NCBI GenBank assembly: GCA_037501455.1
Contig: CM074863.1
Location: forward strand, 12,396,001 to 12,460,000
DNA: 64,000 nt
Direction of reading: 5' to 3'
DNA from: Lantana camara
Taxonomy: Eukaryota; Streptophyta; Magnoliopsida; Lamiales; Verbenaceae
Shown: in pieces, positions 45,123 through 57,121 of the stretch
How the letters are laid out: every line of letters starts with the position of its first letter
Position numbering within the stretch: position 1 is the stretch's first letter
Translations under genes and position numbers: made by a program
Notes under the pieces: generated by a model
What the model saw: the letters and a program-made list of their open reading frames with translations, nothing else
Databases searched by the model: none
What the model was told of the DNA's origin: nothing

Positions 45123-46097
45123 CTATTTTTCATCAAAATCTGCAGAACCAGGCGGGCACACTTTAGCTCTGTTCAAAACACTTCTCCTAAGCAACCACGC
45201 AGAGAAGACCACAACTACAAAACAAGAAATCCCACCACCCCAACAGGCCATCACCATCGCCACCTTTCTTTTGCTCCCACCCTTAATTACTTCACCATAC
45301 CAAACAGTAAAATTACTTGCAGAAACATTCACCTCTTCTTCTGCATGGTAAAATTCACTGCTGTCGATACGAACAACGCACTGCCCATAAACCACGGTTC
45401 CTCCGTCTTCACTGCCGCAGTAAGAGTAGAGCTCGTCAATGGCTTTTGCAATGCAAGAATCGCATTCCTGGGGTGAGAGTAGCCTCACACATTCCACAAG
45501 CCCGTAAATCTTGCTTTCACTGCCATTGATATAGTTTCCGTGTGAAAATCCGTGATGAGTGGCAATGGTAATATCGGCTCTTAGCTTGAGGAGAAGGGTT
45601 TCGAGGGCCGGGAGAAAATGGGTCGGGTCATGGTTGTCATCCCGACCCGAGCAAGAATGATTGAATGCTCCGTTCATGAATATTGCACCAACGTTGGGAT
45701 AGGAATTTGTCGAGGAAATCTGCACGTAGCAGCCATCGAACCAGGCTGAAACCGCTTTGGAGTTTTTGCAGTGGTTTAAGATGGTGTTTCGGGCCGTTTG
45801 TGCACAGATGCTGCAGTGTTTTAGGCTGAGGCCCGGGCGGCATTGCATGAGGCCCGTATATTGCTCCGACCCAAAAACGGTTGTTAACTGGGAGTTTGGT
45901 TCCTCCGATGTGAGGTTATCAAGAATGACTTTTATGGGACTGATGCTGTAGTGAAGATGAGGGTTTGATTCATCAGGAGGTGATGATGATGTGCAGTTTA
46001 GAGAGAGAAGAGAAGGGAGAGGAGCTATCAAATTAGTGGAAATGGAAAAGATAGAGAAGAAGATGACGATGAGAAGCAGCAGCAGAAGAAAACCCAT
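45123..46097 (-). CDS. Two-DUF26 membrane protein (cysteine-rich repeat secretory / PDLP-like)
   Basis: Intronless frame of 324 aa on the minus strand. A hydrophobic signal peptide (residues 2-24) precedes two DUF26 (Gnk2-type) domains, each with the C-x8-C-x2-C signature: C86-C95-C98 and C203-C212-C215, plus C110, C123, C227 and C240. A membrane segment at about 279-302 (VAMVMACWGGGISCFVVVVF) and a short basic-start cytoplasmic tail follow; there is no kinase. This layout is that of plasmodesmata-located proteins, which control callose and cell-to-cell traffic, but a kinase-less CRK relative cannot be excluded. It lies between the two CUL3 copies and was not duplicated with them. Confidence 0.85.
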   Translation of the reverse strand: MGFLLLLLLIVIFFSIFSISTNLIAPLPSLLSLNCTSSSPPDESNPHLHYSISPIKVILDNLTSEEPNSQLTTVFGSEQYTGLMQCRPGLSLKHCSICAQTARNTILNHCKNSKAVSAWFDGCYVQISSTNSYPNVGAIFMNGAFNHSCSGRDDNHDPTHFLPALETLLLKLRADITIATHHGFSHGNYINGSESKIYGLVECVRLLSPQECDSCIAKAIDELYSYCGSEDGGTVVYGQCVVRIDSSEFYHAEEEVNVSASNFTVWYGEVIKGGSKRKVAMVMACWGGGISCFVVVVFSAWLLRRSVLNRAKVCPPGSADFDEK

Positions 46098-46461
46098 TAA
46101 TTGCCGAAGTACTCAACAGATGATCAGTTTTTGTGAGTCATATATGATATCAGAATGATGGTTCATGAATCATGCCATGAGAATCTATGCTTTCGAGTAA
46201 TGAAAGAAGATGAAAATGATGGAAGCCCATTTTTGTCAAGTGTGGGCAGACATATTTGCGTTCAAATACAAATTACATACGCTTTTGACCTTTTGAGATT
46301 TGTATGCCTTAAATGCAAATTTAGCTTCACATAATAAAATTCTTTTGTGGGTGGATTCAACAGCTTTACTGCCAGAATTTAATGTGAAAGTTCTACCGAA
46401 TTTAGTGGAGATCATATAATCATTAACTTATTTTTTAATTTGAATTTTGTCCTCATTATTC
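46098..46461. other. DUF26 gene upstream region
   Basis: Non-coding DNA before the DUF26 gene start at 46097 and before the CUL3-B duplication unit. No gene seen. Confidence 0.4.
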
Positions 46462-49400
46462 CAATTTAGGGATAAACTAAGAAGGAGAATAGTTGCAAAT
46501 TGCTGGATATTTTGTCTATAGTATAGATGGTCAGAATCTGGGAAACATATCTGTATATCTGCAACTTTATTTTGTTTTATTCTGTTTAATAACTGGAACG
46601 CAGATCATAGTTAATATAATAATTTTCTCAAAATGGACAATTATTTGCAGGGGTCAACAGCAGATACCTGGCAGTTTCCTCAGTAGTTTAGCAGTTTGGC
46701 TTTTGGCATTACTGCTTCAACATATGATTTTCTTTGGAAAATTAAATCATATATGAACCACTTGGTAGATGCAAATACATAATGTGAAATACAAATATTT
46801 ATGGCAGTTTAAGCATAGTACAAGGTTTTTCTTTCATTTTTTTTTTTTTTTTTTTTTTTTGTTTTTTGGAACAACATAGAACTAGTGAGAAGGGGTAGTC
46901 CGAGAATCCAAATGAAGCAGAGAAAAGGCATTTCAGGTTAAGATTCAAAAAGCCCCCAATTTGACTATTATATAGAGCAAGACAAAACCTTAACTCTGCA
47001 GTATGAATCCAAATATATGCATGCTGGAAAGAAGAAGATGATGCAAGTTCAATACAAACAAATGTATCTTAAAGAAATTTAACATAGGAAAACGTCTTCA
47101 CTGTCGATCAAAAACTAGGCCGACAAACGAGAGAATCAATAACCTTATGGAGAATTCTTCAGGCGAGGTACCGATATAATCTTCTATCTGCATTATCCCT
47201 CTCCAAGAAATCTCTCTCAATAAGGGATTCAATCCGTTTCTTAATCTCCCCAGGATTAGCAAGAAACCGAGACTGCAATTGCTTCGTCACTTCAGCAATA
47301 ATATTATTATGATCCAAAACCCTCCTTGACTTCATAATCCTAACTATTGCAGCTTCAATCTGGGGTTTTCTATCTTCCTCCACCCTCTGTCTCGTCTCTT
47401 GCTTTTCAGGCTCGGATTCCTTTTGTGCCACAACAGTTCCAATTTTAACCTTACGGAGTTTGCTGGTAAACTTGTCATTAACAGAAAAAGAATCCTCCTC
47501 TACAATATCCTTACTCATAGGTTCTTTCTTAAGCACGTTTTTCCCCTTCACACAAGCTAATGATTGCAGACACCGTTTTAAATCAGATGAGGGAATTTCA
47601 GTTGCCTGCTCTATTTCTCTATAGCTAAGCGAATCAGCACTGTTGAACAACATTAGAACACACATTTGATAAGTTGAAACATTGAGCTCATATTTCTGGC
47701 CGTTTCCAAAGGTGGCTCTCAGATCAGCTGTTCCCATGTTTGTTTGCCAGGATAATCTCCTACCAGTGTGCGTCCCCAGATAATATGATCTGAATTTCTC
47801 ACAAAGAACTGATATTTCAGCAGGTAGATTGCAAGTGATGCTAGATTGAGTAGGCCAAGATCCAGTAGTCAAAACCTGGACAACTAATGTGGGCCCGTTT
47901 TCCAAGTCAGCATTATGAGCAGCATAGAATCCTTGCATTGTGTCCTGAGATGTCTTCATGTCTGTAAACATGCCTTCTAATTTTGAAGTAAATTGGTACC
48001 CACATTCAGTCTTCAATTTGACGATCAAACTTCTCTCAGCATCGTCAGAGACCGTTTTCCCGGACAAAAGCCGTTTTGCCAAATGTTGTTTGTAGTATTT
48101 CTCAAAAACATCTTTCTCCTGGAGGTAACGGAATAGCATCATCACCTTATCAAGAATGGTCTCGATATCCTCTTCTTTAACACCCTTCAGTCCTTTGCGC
48201 AGTTTATCATCCACAAACAGAGATATATACTCAGGCGAACGAGGATTCAAATTGATAAAATATTCAAAAGAAGAATTCAAGGCATTCTGGAATGCCTTGT
48301 CATTGCCGAATGCCGAGTTTATGATCTTATCATATTTATCCCTTTTCTCAAGAAGGGACTCCACAAACTCAACTGGATTATTTGATTTCTCGGGATCAGT
48401 AACAAGTTGTTTGCCTGTGTCTCTGATGTGGGACGTCATTACCTCCCGAATTGTAGAGAGACCATTAGGAACCCGTTTGAATAAACTGTACATCCTTTCC
48501 AAATCTTCAAACTTATCATCAAGAAGCATCTTCACTAAGCCTGAATTCTCCATATGCACTAGTCTAAGCATGTGGTTAGCTATCATCTCGTTCTCTATCA
48601 CATTAGTTATTTTCGTTTCTGTCTTTGCATCCAAGTAATGTGACACTCTCTCTATCTCTTCAATCAGACGCCTTTCAGCTTTCTTCAGATAGTCCCCACA
48701 ATCACTGCACTCGATAAATTTCTGAGATTCTGCTCTATAGAAATCAGCTGAAACTTCAAGAAAAGGTTTTTCAAAATCTTCTTGATAGACCAAAGGTCCC
48801 AAATCCATCAGCATTTTGATTATATTTCTCATCAGCCCTCTGTTGATAACTTCACCAGTGCGTTCCTTAAGTATAAGTTCAAGAAGTGTGTTGAGAAGCC
48901 GTGGCTGGATTTTACTAGAGTGAATTACATTGTCCCTCCAAAGATTCAGGCCAAGCTCATGAACAGGGGTTTTATGGGTGCTTGGGATGAAAGTTCTGTC
49001 CATGTACATGAGTATGTCACGGATCATCTGAAGTGCTTTATTATGATCAGTCCATTTTATATTAAGCTCCTCCAGAAATGAAGCACCATGAGCATCCTCT
49101 ATACATTTGGACATTGTTTGAAGATGGAAGGTCATTGTTGTAACAAGGCCTGTATAAAGCTTCTCCCCAAATTTATGTAGTACCATATTGTATGCATTTC
49201 TGGATGAAGAGGAAGTTCAAATCAGAGACCGTTATTCTTCACGGACACACACATATGTCAATTCAAGAAGAGGAAAATATACAATTGCATATATCTGTTC
49301 TTGCTGCTTGACTTAATTTAAAAATATCATGACTTCATTTAAAGCATATCATTTTACATGTGAAGGTAAGAAGCAAGTGAAATTTAGATTCCTTTTTTTA

Positions 49401-51370
49401 AAGATCTACGAAGCTGTCATATATTCCAGCTCCCCAGATGTATACCAACCCTTTCCACAAAACTTTCTCATGTAAAGCTGGAAATTAAATCAAGAATATT
49501 TGACAGGTTCCTAGATTTCCAACCGAAAAAGAATCAAATCTAAAGATGGAAAATTAAATCAGGTGGGATACATGATGAACTTGGTACTAAATCTTCCACG
49601 TACCAAAATTTGAAGATCTTACTATTAACAAAACTGAAATATCCTATTTTGAGTATTTCTGGGAAAAACAAATAAATATTGTATAGTTTGATTATTTCCT
49701 TCCAACCAAGATAACAGTCTGTATGTGAGTACAAGCAGGGGAAGTGATTTTCAGCTGTTCCGAGAGAAACCTACTTTGGACAATACCTAATCTAAATCGG
49801 ATAGTACACAGCTTAGCAAAGGTGCATCCGAATAACATAACTATCAGTATACTAATTGCAGTGAGATTTCGTTTTTAGCATTAATCCAGATGTAACATCA
49901 CAGAAAATCATGACAACTTATACATGTTATCAAGTTCTACAGATGTAGCAATAAATTGGGGAAAGCAATTATCTGTGAAGTACGAATTCTCATTAGCCGT
50001 CAAGTACCTTTGTCTATAGCAAAGAAATTTGCAACCACTTCCATTTCTTTTGCATATCCTTTTGAACCTAGCTTACCCCAAAGTCAAGTAATGCTACAAT
50101 ACATGCCTCTCGTCTACAGTTATGGGTGTGGGGTAGTATCTAATGAATACAGTATCACTGTACCTCCAGAAAATCCATATTTAAGTAACAAGAGGGCCAA
50201 CGTTATGGAAACGTGCAAGGGTAGCCAGGTAGAAGAGTTATATACTACCGATTGGCTCTTGGAGAGGCTGAACTTGTTCATCGTGTATTTTTCGGGGTGG
50301 AAAAAAAGAGCAATATAGGAATACTCCTTTTCTCTGAAGCAAACATACTGTCCAGCCAAACGATTTCTAAGACTTGAAAGCTAGAAACTTAAACAGATCA
50401 AAATATGTAGGCAGACATACCACTATAATTGCTATGTAAGCACCGGAATATACAGGTATTATACACACTAACCACAACAAAAGCTATAAAATGATTGAGA
50501 GAAATATTTAGAGCGCCTTATGATTATACATCAAATATATGTAAAACAATAAGTACATGTACATCAAGTATATGTAAACAATAAGTATTGGCATCCAACT
50601 TCAAGAAAACTTTCAAGGAACTAAATATAATGAGCTAAATAGTATCGCATATAGGAAGGAAACATCAGTTAAGTGTAAAATTTATACTACCAGATAGAGA
50701 TGATTCTGGTACAAGCACTAGACACGGATTTCAGCTAAAAACTGAGCAATTAGCATCCGGATCAACTCAAGATATTAATATTCTAGCCCCAGTTAAACTA
50801 GTATAATCTGATTCCAGCAAATAATCACACCAAGACCCTAGAGGAAAGGCAGAAAACCAAACAAAACCAAAGGAACTGCAACAAAACCTGTATAATTCTT
50901 CAAAGCTGAGGCCACTGGCGTTGTGATTATATATCTCATGAATTGCGTGCTCCAAAATCTTCCAAGTCTTCTCTGCATACTTGGGATCCACCACTACCTT
51001 ATGCTTAAACGCCTCAATCTGAAAATTCCTCTTTTTCTGCCCGCTATTCATCCTTTTTCAAGTGAAACCAACCGGAAATCAATTCCCAAAACCCGTTTGA
51101 TAGAGCCCTCAATGGAAATGAAGGTTTAGGTTAAATTTTCCCTATAGAAGTTTCGAGCGTTTATCGATTCCCAAAACCAATTCCGACAAAAAGGGTTTGG
51201 GGTTGAGGATGAGAGCGAGAATTCAAATCCCGATTGAGCTGCAGATTAACAGAATCCACCACAGCAGGATTCTGATTGCGACAATAAAGTATAATAATCG
51301 ATAAGTTTTCAGAGGTTTTTCTGCCTGATTTGGATGGAGTCAGATTGTTAAGAGGGAAAATGAATGGGAA
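46462..51370 (-). repeat. Segmental duplication unit B (CUL3-B)
   Basis: Second copy of the CUL3 unit. The intron contains about 1.1 kb (roughly 49250-50365) absent from unit A, and lacks the MULE-type insertion of unit A. A T24 run at 46837-46860 is longer than the T-run at the same place in unit A. Confidence 0.85.
47159..51051 (-). CDS. CUL3: Cullin-3, tandem copy B (conserved)
   Basis: Cullin scaffold that binds BTB substrate adaptors through its N-terminus and RBX1 through its C-terminus, nuclear and cytosolic. Exons 51051-50888 and 49199-47159 with a 1.69-kb intron; 734 aa. Starts MNSGQKKRNFQIEAFKHKVV, includes GLSFEELYRNAYNMVLHKFG (BTB-contact helix), YLQEKDVFEKYYKQHLAKRL, KTECGYQFTSKLEGMFTDMK, SWQTNMGTAD and the neddylation motif IVRIMKSRR with Lys about 678, then the winged-helix end LYRYLA. 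It agrees with Arabidopsis CUL3A at nearly every site where copy A departs, so it is likely the copy keeping the ancestral role. MOG1 follows it, as in Arabidopsis At1g69670-80. Confidence 0.95.
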
Positions 51371-51983
51371 ATCATTTCTTCCTTCCTTTCTTTTATTTTT
51401 GGTTTGAGATTAAATTATTCAAATTGCTTTTTAACTATTTATTTATCAAAACCATTTGTAAGTTTGGCTCTATTAATAATAATCCACTACAAAATTAAAA
51501 TTTGGTGTAATTTCACCAGTAACTCAGCTAAGCCAAATTAAGATTCAAGAATACTTGTTGTCCTTTGGAATTAATTATACTGATAATACTGTTAGTAGAA
51601 ATCATTATTAATTTTAATTGTTTGAGACAACCTAGTAAAGTGGAGCAACTTCCAATCCCTATATGTACATTCTTATTCATCCAATTACCGCAAAGCTGTA
51701 ATATTCGACTACGAGACATGAATAATGTAGGTTAATGTTTTGATTCAGTGCTATATTAATTTAATTAAAAGTTTTGTATTTGAGTCTCTAGATATATAAT
51801 TATTATTAATAGCGAGATCTCTACATTTTAATGGCTCGACTCCACTCGAACTTATAATAAAATATAAAAAATTAATAATAATAAAATAATGAATCGTAAG
51901 AACTATACTACATTACTACTTAATGATCTTTATCATTGTCGTCTATTACATCGAGTACAATATCTACAAAACAAACCTCAATT
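51371..51983. other. Intergenic, no gene seen
   Basis: AT-rich sequence between CUL3-B and a small SINE. Its end, near 51905-51985, is shared with the region upstream of CUL3-A. Confidence 0.4.
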
Positions 51984-52000
51984 CTATTTGCCATTAATTC

Positions 52001-52064
52001 TTTTTTTTTTTTTTAATTTAAAACACACACACCGCAAGTGCCCAAGGGATTCAAACCCGGGATC
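52001..52064 (-). mobile_element. 5'-truncated tRNA-derived SINE
   Basis: Minus-strand insertion of 64 bp: GGTTTGAATCC (B-box-like) near its 5' side, then a short body and a poly(A) tail (T14 at 52001-52014). Exact 17-bp target duplication CTATTTGCCATTAATTC at 51984-52000 and 52065-52081. Confidence 0.82.
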
Positions 52065-52081
52065 CTATTTGCCATTAATTC

Positions 52082-52486
52082 ACTAAAACTGTTGTGAGTT
52101 TAAAAATAAAAATAAACAACCGGTGAGGCACTTAGGCAGAGTCCAAACTTGTCATTGGGTTAATGGGCCCTAGTAGGACTAGGCCCATATCTGGTTGATC
52201 AGACTCCAACCGGGCCTGGGCGAAACATGGCCCCTTTCCATCCCCATAATTTTGCGAATTAAAACCCGATTACATTCACGGGTCGGATCCAATTCTCCAC
52301 AGAGACAGCGTAGCGTTACTCTAAAGCCAACGCTACAGGGTTTGCTCGAGTTTCAGAACCTATAAATTTACTTGTGAATTTCAACAGCCAGAATCTTCCA
52401 CAAGACCACAACTCTCTTTTAGATTTCGCTGCACGAATTCTGGGAAGTTCAAGTGATTATTTCTCAAGTTATTTGCAGAGGAAATA
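52082..52486 (+). promoter_or_regulatory. Upstream region and 5'UTR of MOG1
   Basis: More GC-balanced than its surroundings. The sequence from about 52300 leads into the MOG1 ATG at 52487 without an upstream gene. No specific promoter element is claimed. Confidence 0.4.
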
Positions 52487-55286
52487 ATGCCTGAAGATTT
52501 GTGCAGTAATCGCCCCCTGTTCGGCGGCGCTATATCCTCCGCTTTTCCCCTTCGATTCCAGGTTTGCGTATTTCTGGCTTTGGTTTATTTTCTATAGCTA
52601 CGTGTTCGTCGTTTCATATTAAACTGGGTTTGATTCCGTTACTTTGCTGTTTGTTACTATGCGTAGGATGTCAGTAACGTACGCCAAGTTCCTGATCATC
52701 AGGTTAGTGGAAATTAGTGAAATGCTTTGAATTTCATTGTGTCGGGGTTGCTTAATCGTAATTTTCTTTTAATATTTTTCATTTGTTGCTGTGTTGTTGT
52801 AGGAGGCTTTTGTGGATCCAACTCGCGATGAGAGCTTGATATTTGAGCTGCTGGACTTGAAAACTGACGTTGCGGACCAGGGAAGTGCCACGTGGTTTCT
52901 TCAAGACCTCGCTAATGAGCAAGATGCCGAGGGAACTTTGGTACAATCAGATTTCTTAGTTTTTTTTAATCTATTTATTTGTTTGTTTTTCATGTTGTTG
53001 ATTGAGTTTAGGGCTCATGCTTCGAATGGAAATACTCTATCTGCATTTTCCTGATACTTCAAGAAATAAGTTTAATCCAGGAAATGCATTCTGTTTATTG
53101 AATTTGCCCTATCAAATCTGTACACCAGCAGTGTCACCTACCACCCTTCCACAGCCCTTCAATGCAGACTAACTTTGGAGGAAAACTGTATTAGAGAAAT
53201 TTTGCCTTCATGGTGGTAGGCTGGTAGCTTGCTGATTTGTATTGTGTGGAGGAGTTGGATCATGGATATAGCTATGCTGGTAGTCATTTTGGGTCAGAAA
53301 GCTTTAGCAATAAGTTTATGTTTACCCCATTGTACTCAGCGATACATTCTGCAAGAGTATTTATTTATACTGTAATGAGGTTTTTGGTCCTTGCTTGTAC
53401 GCAGTGCATGAGAAAGCTTCAATTGTTTTGACAAGCTTCATCTTTCGTGTAAGGTTGCATCAGTCACATTCCATATGTGGTAACAAGATATGAAGCACAT
53501 GGCGTAAACACATTTTTCTCCTTTCTTCCTATGGGGTTTAAATTGTCATCAATACTTTTTTCTCTGTTCGTCCTATTTGGTTTGGATTTTACTTGTTTAG
53601 GGGCCTTAAGTCAGGTTGCAGTGATTTGCTATGCCTAAAAGTTTACTTGAGGCACCTTTTGTTCAGATGTAATAAATCTGAAAATAATTAATATTCCCCT
53701 GAATTGGTTTATAGCTTCTTGCTCCCTTTAAATGAACTAGACCAAATAATGCATAATTCATATTTCGCATCCTGTTTTTATGTTTGGGATTTGTAATTCA
53801 GAAATTCGACTGGCAGATTTTATGTGCGTATTTTATAAATTCAGGTGCTTGAGCAGTCGGGAGTGTTTGAGGCTGATGGACTACGGTTTAGGAGCAGTCC
53901 TGGTATAATAACAACTGCAGTTGGACAAATGGTACTTACAACTTCCTCCTCATGTTTCCTTGGAATATGTTTAATTGCTATACAAAACTGTGAAGTATAA
54001 TATCCTAGACTGACATTATAATTTCACATAAACGACCTCTATTGAATTTTGAACAGCCATCCACCCCCTTCCTCCTTTTGCCCCGCCAGAGGTGATCTAC
54101 ATCTGTAGGAAAATGGGTAGGTCCTTCTTGCATAAAAAATGAACAGAAGAGAAAAATAAGCACAGCACATCAAAAGGAAAAGTATACAGCCGCATAGGAA
54201 CTCTGATAATCTGTTTAATGTACCTATCTTTTTCTTTGCACATGTATATTTTACAATCTATATCTTTTGATAAAATCACTGAAATCTAAAGTACTTGATT
54301 TCGTGGACATTGTTTTCTTACTTTTGCTTGGTCATATTTTTATATCAGCTTATGCAGTCTGGGCCAGTCCTTCCTGGCTGATTTAGATTCTTGGATCTAA
54401 TGTTAGAATCTAGATGGCTGTTGCACTGATATTAATACATCCATTTGATTCAAGGTTTTCAAAAACTACAGGAGAAGTACAATATGTTTATAAAGCACAT
54501 ATGCTTAAGAAATAAGTTAATCTTGGTAACAGAGTAATAACAACCGGTGAATGTTTAAACCTTTGAAATATGACTAATATGTATTCATTATGCTTTATAG
54601 GTGATTGAATTGCCTAAGCCCTCAAACATAATTTCTTTCTTCTATCACTCGACCTCCGCAAAATATGATTCTCCCTTGTAGATATGCATTCTTGAGTAAA
54701 CAACATTCTTAGATATTCATAATAATAAACAATTGAAGAAGAAAGAAAACAACATTCTTACTAAGATTCGAAAGTGGCTAAATTTGGCATTTGATATTTG
54801 ACATGCTTCCTAGAGTCAGTTCTTTGTATTCCTGCACTAAAAGTATTCTTACTTTTCACCTATAGGCCATTTCTAAGGGAAGACAAGGAAGAGAAGCCCA
54901 AAACATCGTTAAGGTAAATTTGCCTTTTCTCATCCTTCCTCTGTTAGCATAAGCTCTTTTGGCTAAAGATGGCTCTTTTACAGGTTTATTTAGCTAATTT
55001 GCGCCTCAAGGATGCCGCAACAGATGTACTGATCACTGCATATGAGCCTATCGTGATCAAGTAAGTTGCAAGTCTGTTTTCCCTTCAACCCTGCACATAT
55101 GACTGCTCCTAATATCTCATTCTCTCTTCTTTCTGTAGCCCTTTAAGCGAATCTGCTGACACAATTGGGGCTGGTTCAGCAGTACCTGCTGCACAGTCTG
55201 GGTGCATGCCAATGGCTGAGGTCTTCAAAAATGCCGTCTCCAGTTTCAAGGTGAACGATTGGAGTCTTTTTGGTGCTGTAGCTTGA
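52487..55286 (+). CDS. MOG1: Ran guanine nucleotide release factor (MOG1-like)
   Basis: Small Ran-GTPase-binding protein of the Mog1/PsbP-fold family; MOG1 releases nucleotide from Ran and supports nuclear protein import. Seven exons: 52487-52561, 52667-52702, 52803-52940, 53845-53931, 54866-54913, 54984-55060, 55139-55286, all GT-AG with consistent phase, 202 aa, the usual size. Start MPEDLCSNRPLFGGAISSAF, then PLRFQDVSNVRQVPDHQEAF, VDPTRDESLIFELLD, DGLRFRSSPGIITTAVGQM, VYLANLRLKDAATDVLIT, AYEPIVINPLSES, and the C-terminal block PMAEVFKNAVSSFKVNDWSL. The acidic RDESLIFELL segment is the family's Ran-contact region. Position beside CUL3 matches Arabidopsis At1g69680. Confidence 0.94.
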
Positions 55287-56057
55287 CTCTGGGTCTAAAC
55301 ATGCTGTAGGTCAAATCCAAATATCATTTCTTTGTGGCTACTGGCTAGCTAATGCTTCGTCAAATTTGCGATATGAACTTGGCATTTCCTGAGGGCAAGT
55401 TAAGCGTCTTTCATTGGGTGATTCAATTCGCCTGGGAATGGTTAAGTGCTGGTAGGACTGGGGCTTTTGTTGTAAAATGTAACTTGTTCATAGTTTGTCC
55501 CGTTTTCCAGATTACCGTAATGTTCGTTGAAACATCTGTTTTGATGTTATTGAGGGAATGAACAATCTGCTGGGTTGCTTCACTACCCGTTGTCATTAAA
55601 ATTCATTTGGCTTATGAATTGGATACTTGTCGATACAATCCTGGTCCATTGTCGGATCAACGTAGTCAATACCAGAATTCGATAGCTACTTGTTACACCT
55701 TTTCATCATCAATACATATCATATATGCAAAAATGTTGGTATACATATCAATCATAAATCATAAGACCTTTACCAGTCAAGTGTGCTGAAAATAACGACT
55801 TTGAAGGCACTCATTTCAAAACATGCCTCACTATGTTCATACAATAAAAGTCTACCAGAAAACTGTATAAAAATTATGTGGATACATGAAGATTGACGAA
55901 AAGCAGTGATACTGATATGGACTCCTATCTCAAATGTGTACGCAAACCCACAATTGACTCCACGGGACATTCATTGCTTTGTCGGGTGCATTACCAGTAC
56001 CATCCTTTTCCTGTGTCATAGGAAAATTCAAATTTTATGTGATTCAATTATTTATAA
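55287..56057. other. MOG1 3' side and intergenic DNA
   Basis: The first few hundred bases are probably 3'UTR or read-out sequence of MOG1; no further gene is recognised before the Helitron at 56058. Confidence 0.4.
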
Positions 56058-57121
56058 CTAGCAATTATGGCACATTCTACGCGTGTGCAAATAATAAAAT
56101 TATAATTATTTAAATATATATTAAATTAAAATTCTTATGTTCATATTTATTTTATCATTGTTTTTAATATGACTAAAGTTTAAAAACTAATACAAAACAG
56201 AATTAGAAAATATGAGAGAAAAAAATAAAAATATATAATAGACCAAAGCGGTTACTCTCACATAGAAAATAGTTAAAATACAAATTAAAAAATATTTGAA
56301 AAAAAAATAAGAGAATATAAAAGAAGAGAATAAAAGTAAGTTGAGAGAAAAGTAGAGTTGAAACACGTTTTGTTTGGAATGAAAAAAAAATAATTAATTA
56401 ATTAGTTAATAAACCCTAGCCCCCCACACGAGTTCTCTCTGTGAACAAGGCAAAAGCTCCTCTGTCAACTTCGATCCGGCGGTGAAGAACACAGTTTCAC
56501 CGTCGGATCGACCCAAATCTGTTCTTTACTCAATTTTAGTTCGTCCGTCGGAATCCGCTTGTTACTCTCACGGATCTACGGTAAGTTTCTGGCTTCCTCC
56601 CAGATCTGGCGAATTCTTCTGTTCACAGAGGATTTCTTTATCTGTTTTTTTCTTTTTGGTTTGTTCTCTTTTGTTTCTTTCGTATGGAAGTTTTGTCCCT
56701 TCCGTTTGGAAGTTTTGTTTTTTCTTTTCCTGTGTTTTTCCGGGAAATTTTTTGGCCGAGTTATCTGTTGTAGGCCCAGCTATTTGTGCTCAATTTGGAG
56801 AAAAAACGACTGTGGAATTACAGCCGCATCAGAACGAGATCAACTTGAGATGACCAATCTTCAAATAGTCATTTTCTTTTACTAAATGTGATGCTAATAT
56901 AATAGCTCACAAATCTGTTGGAATTGCGGCTTCGGCCTGCGTTAATTTTTCTGTTGTTGTTTCGTGTATTCTTCTGATTGTTCCTTATGATTTGCTATAA
57001 TATTCCCCTTTGAGAGATTTGGTTGTCAAAAAAAAAAATAATAATTAATTAAATAAAAAAGAAATTAGAGACCAATCCAAGAGACCACACTTGGGTCTCG
57101 CGATTAATAATAGAGTAATAG
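56058..57121 (-). mobile_element. Non-autonomous Helitron-like element, copy 3, split by a retroposon
   Basis: 3' end CTAG at 56061-56058 with a hairpin TTTGCACACGCGTAGAATGT-GCC; 5' end near 57121 reads CTATTACTCTATTATTAATC then CGCGAGACCC, matching copy 1 with small changes. Removing the retroposon at 56402-57040 leaves about 425 bp, the size of copies 1 and 2. Confidence 0.65.
56402..57040 (+). mobile_element. Poly(A) retroposon family R1, copy 2
   Basis: About 640 bp with 12-bp target duplication ATAATTAATTAA (56390-56401 and 57041-57052), inserted in Helitron copy 3. The 5' end starts TAAACCCTAGCCCCCCACAC, a plant-mRNA-like leader, and extends further than copy 1. The internal GTAAGT...TTGTAG intron-like segment and the 3' end CCCCTTTGAGAGATTTGGTT are shared with copy 1. 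Confidence 0.82.
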
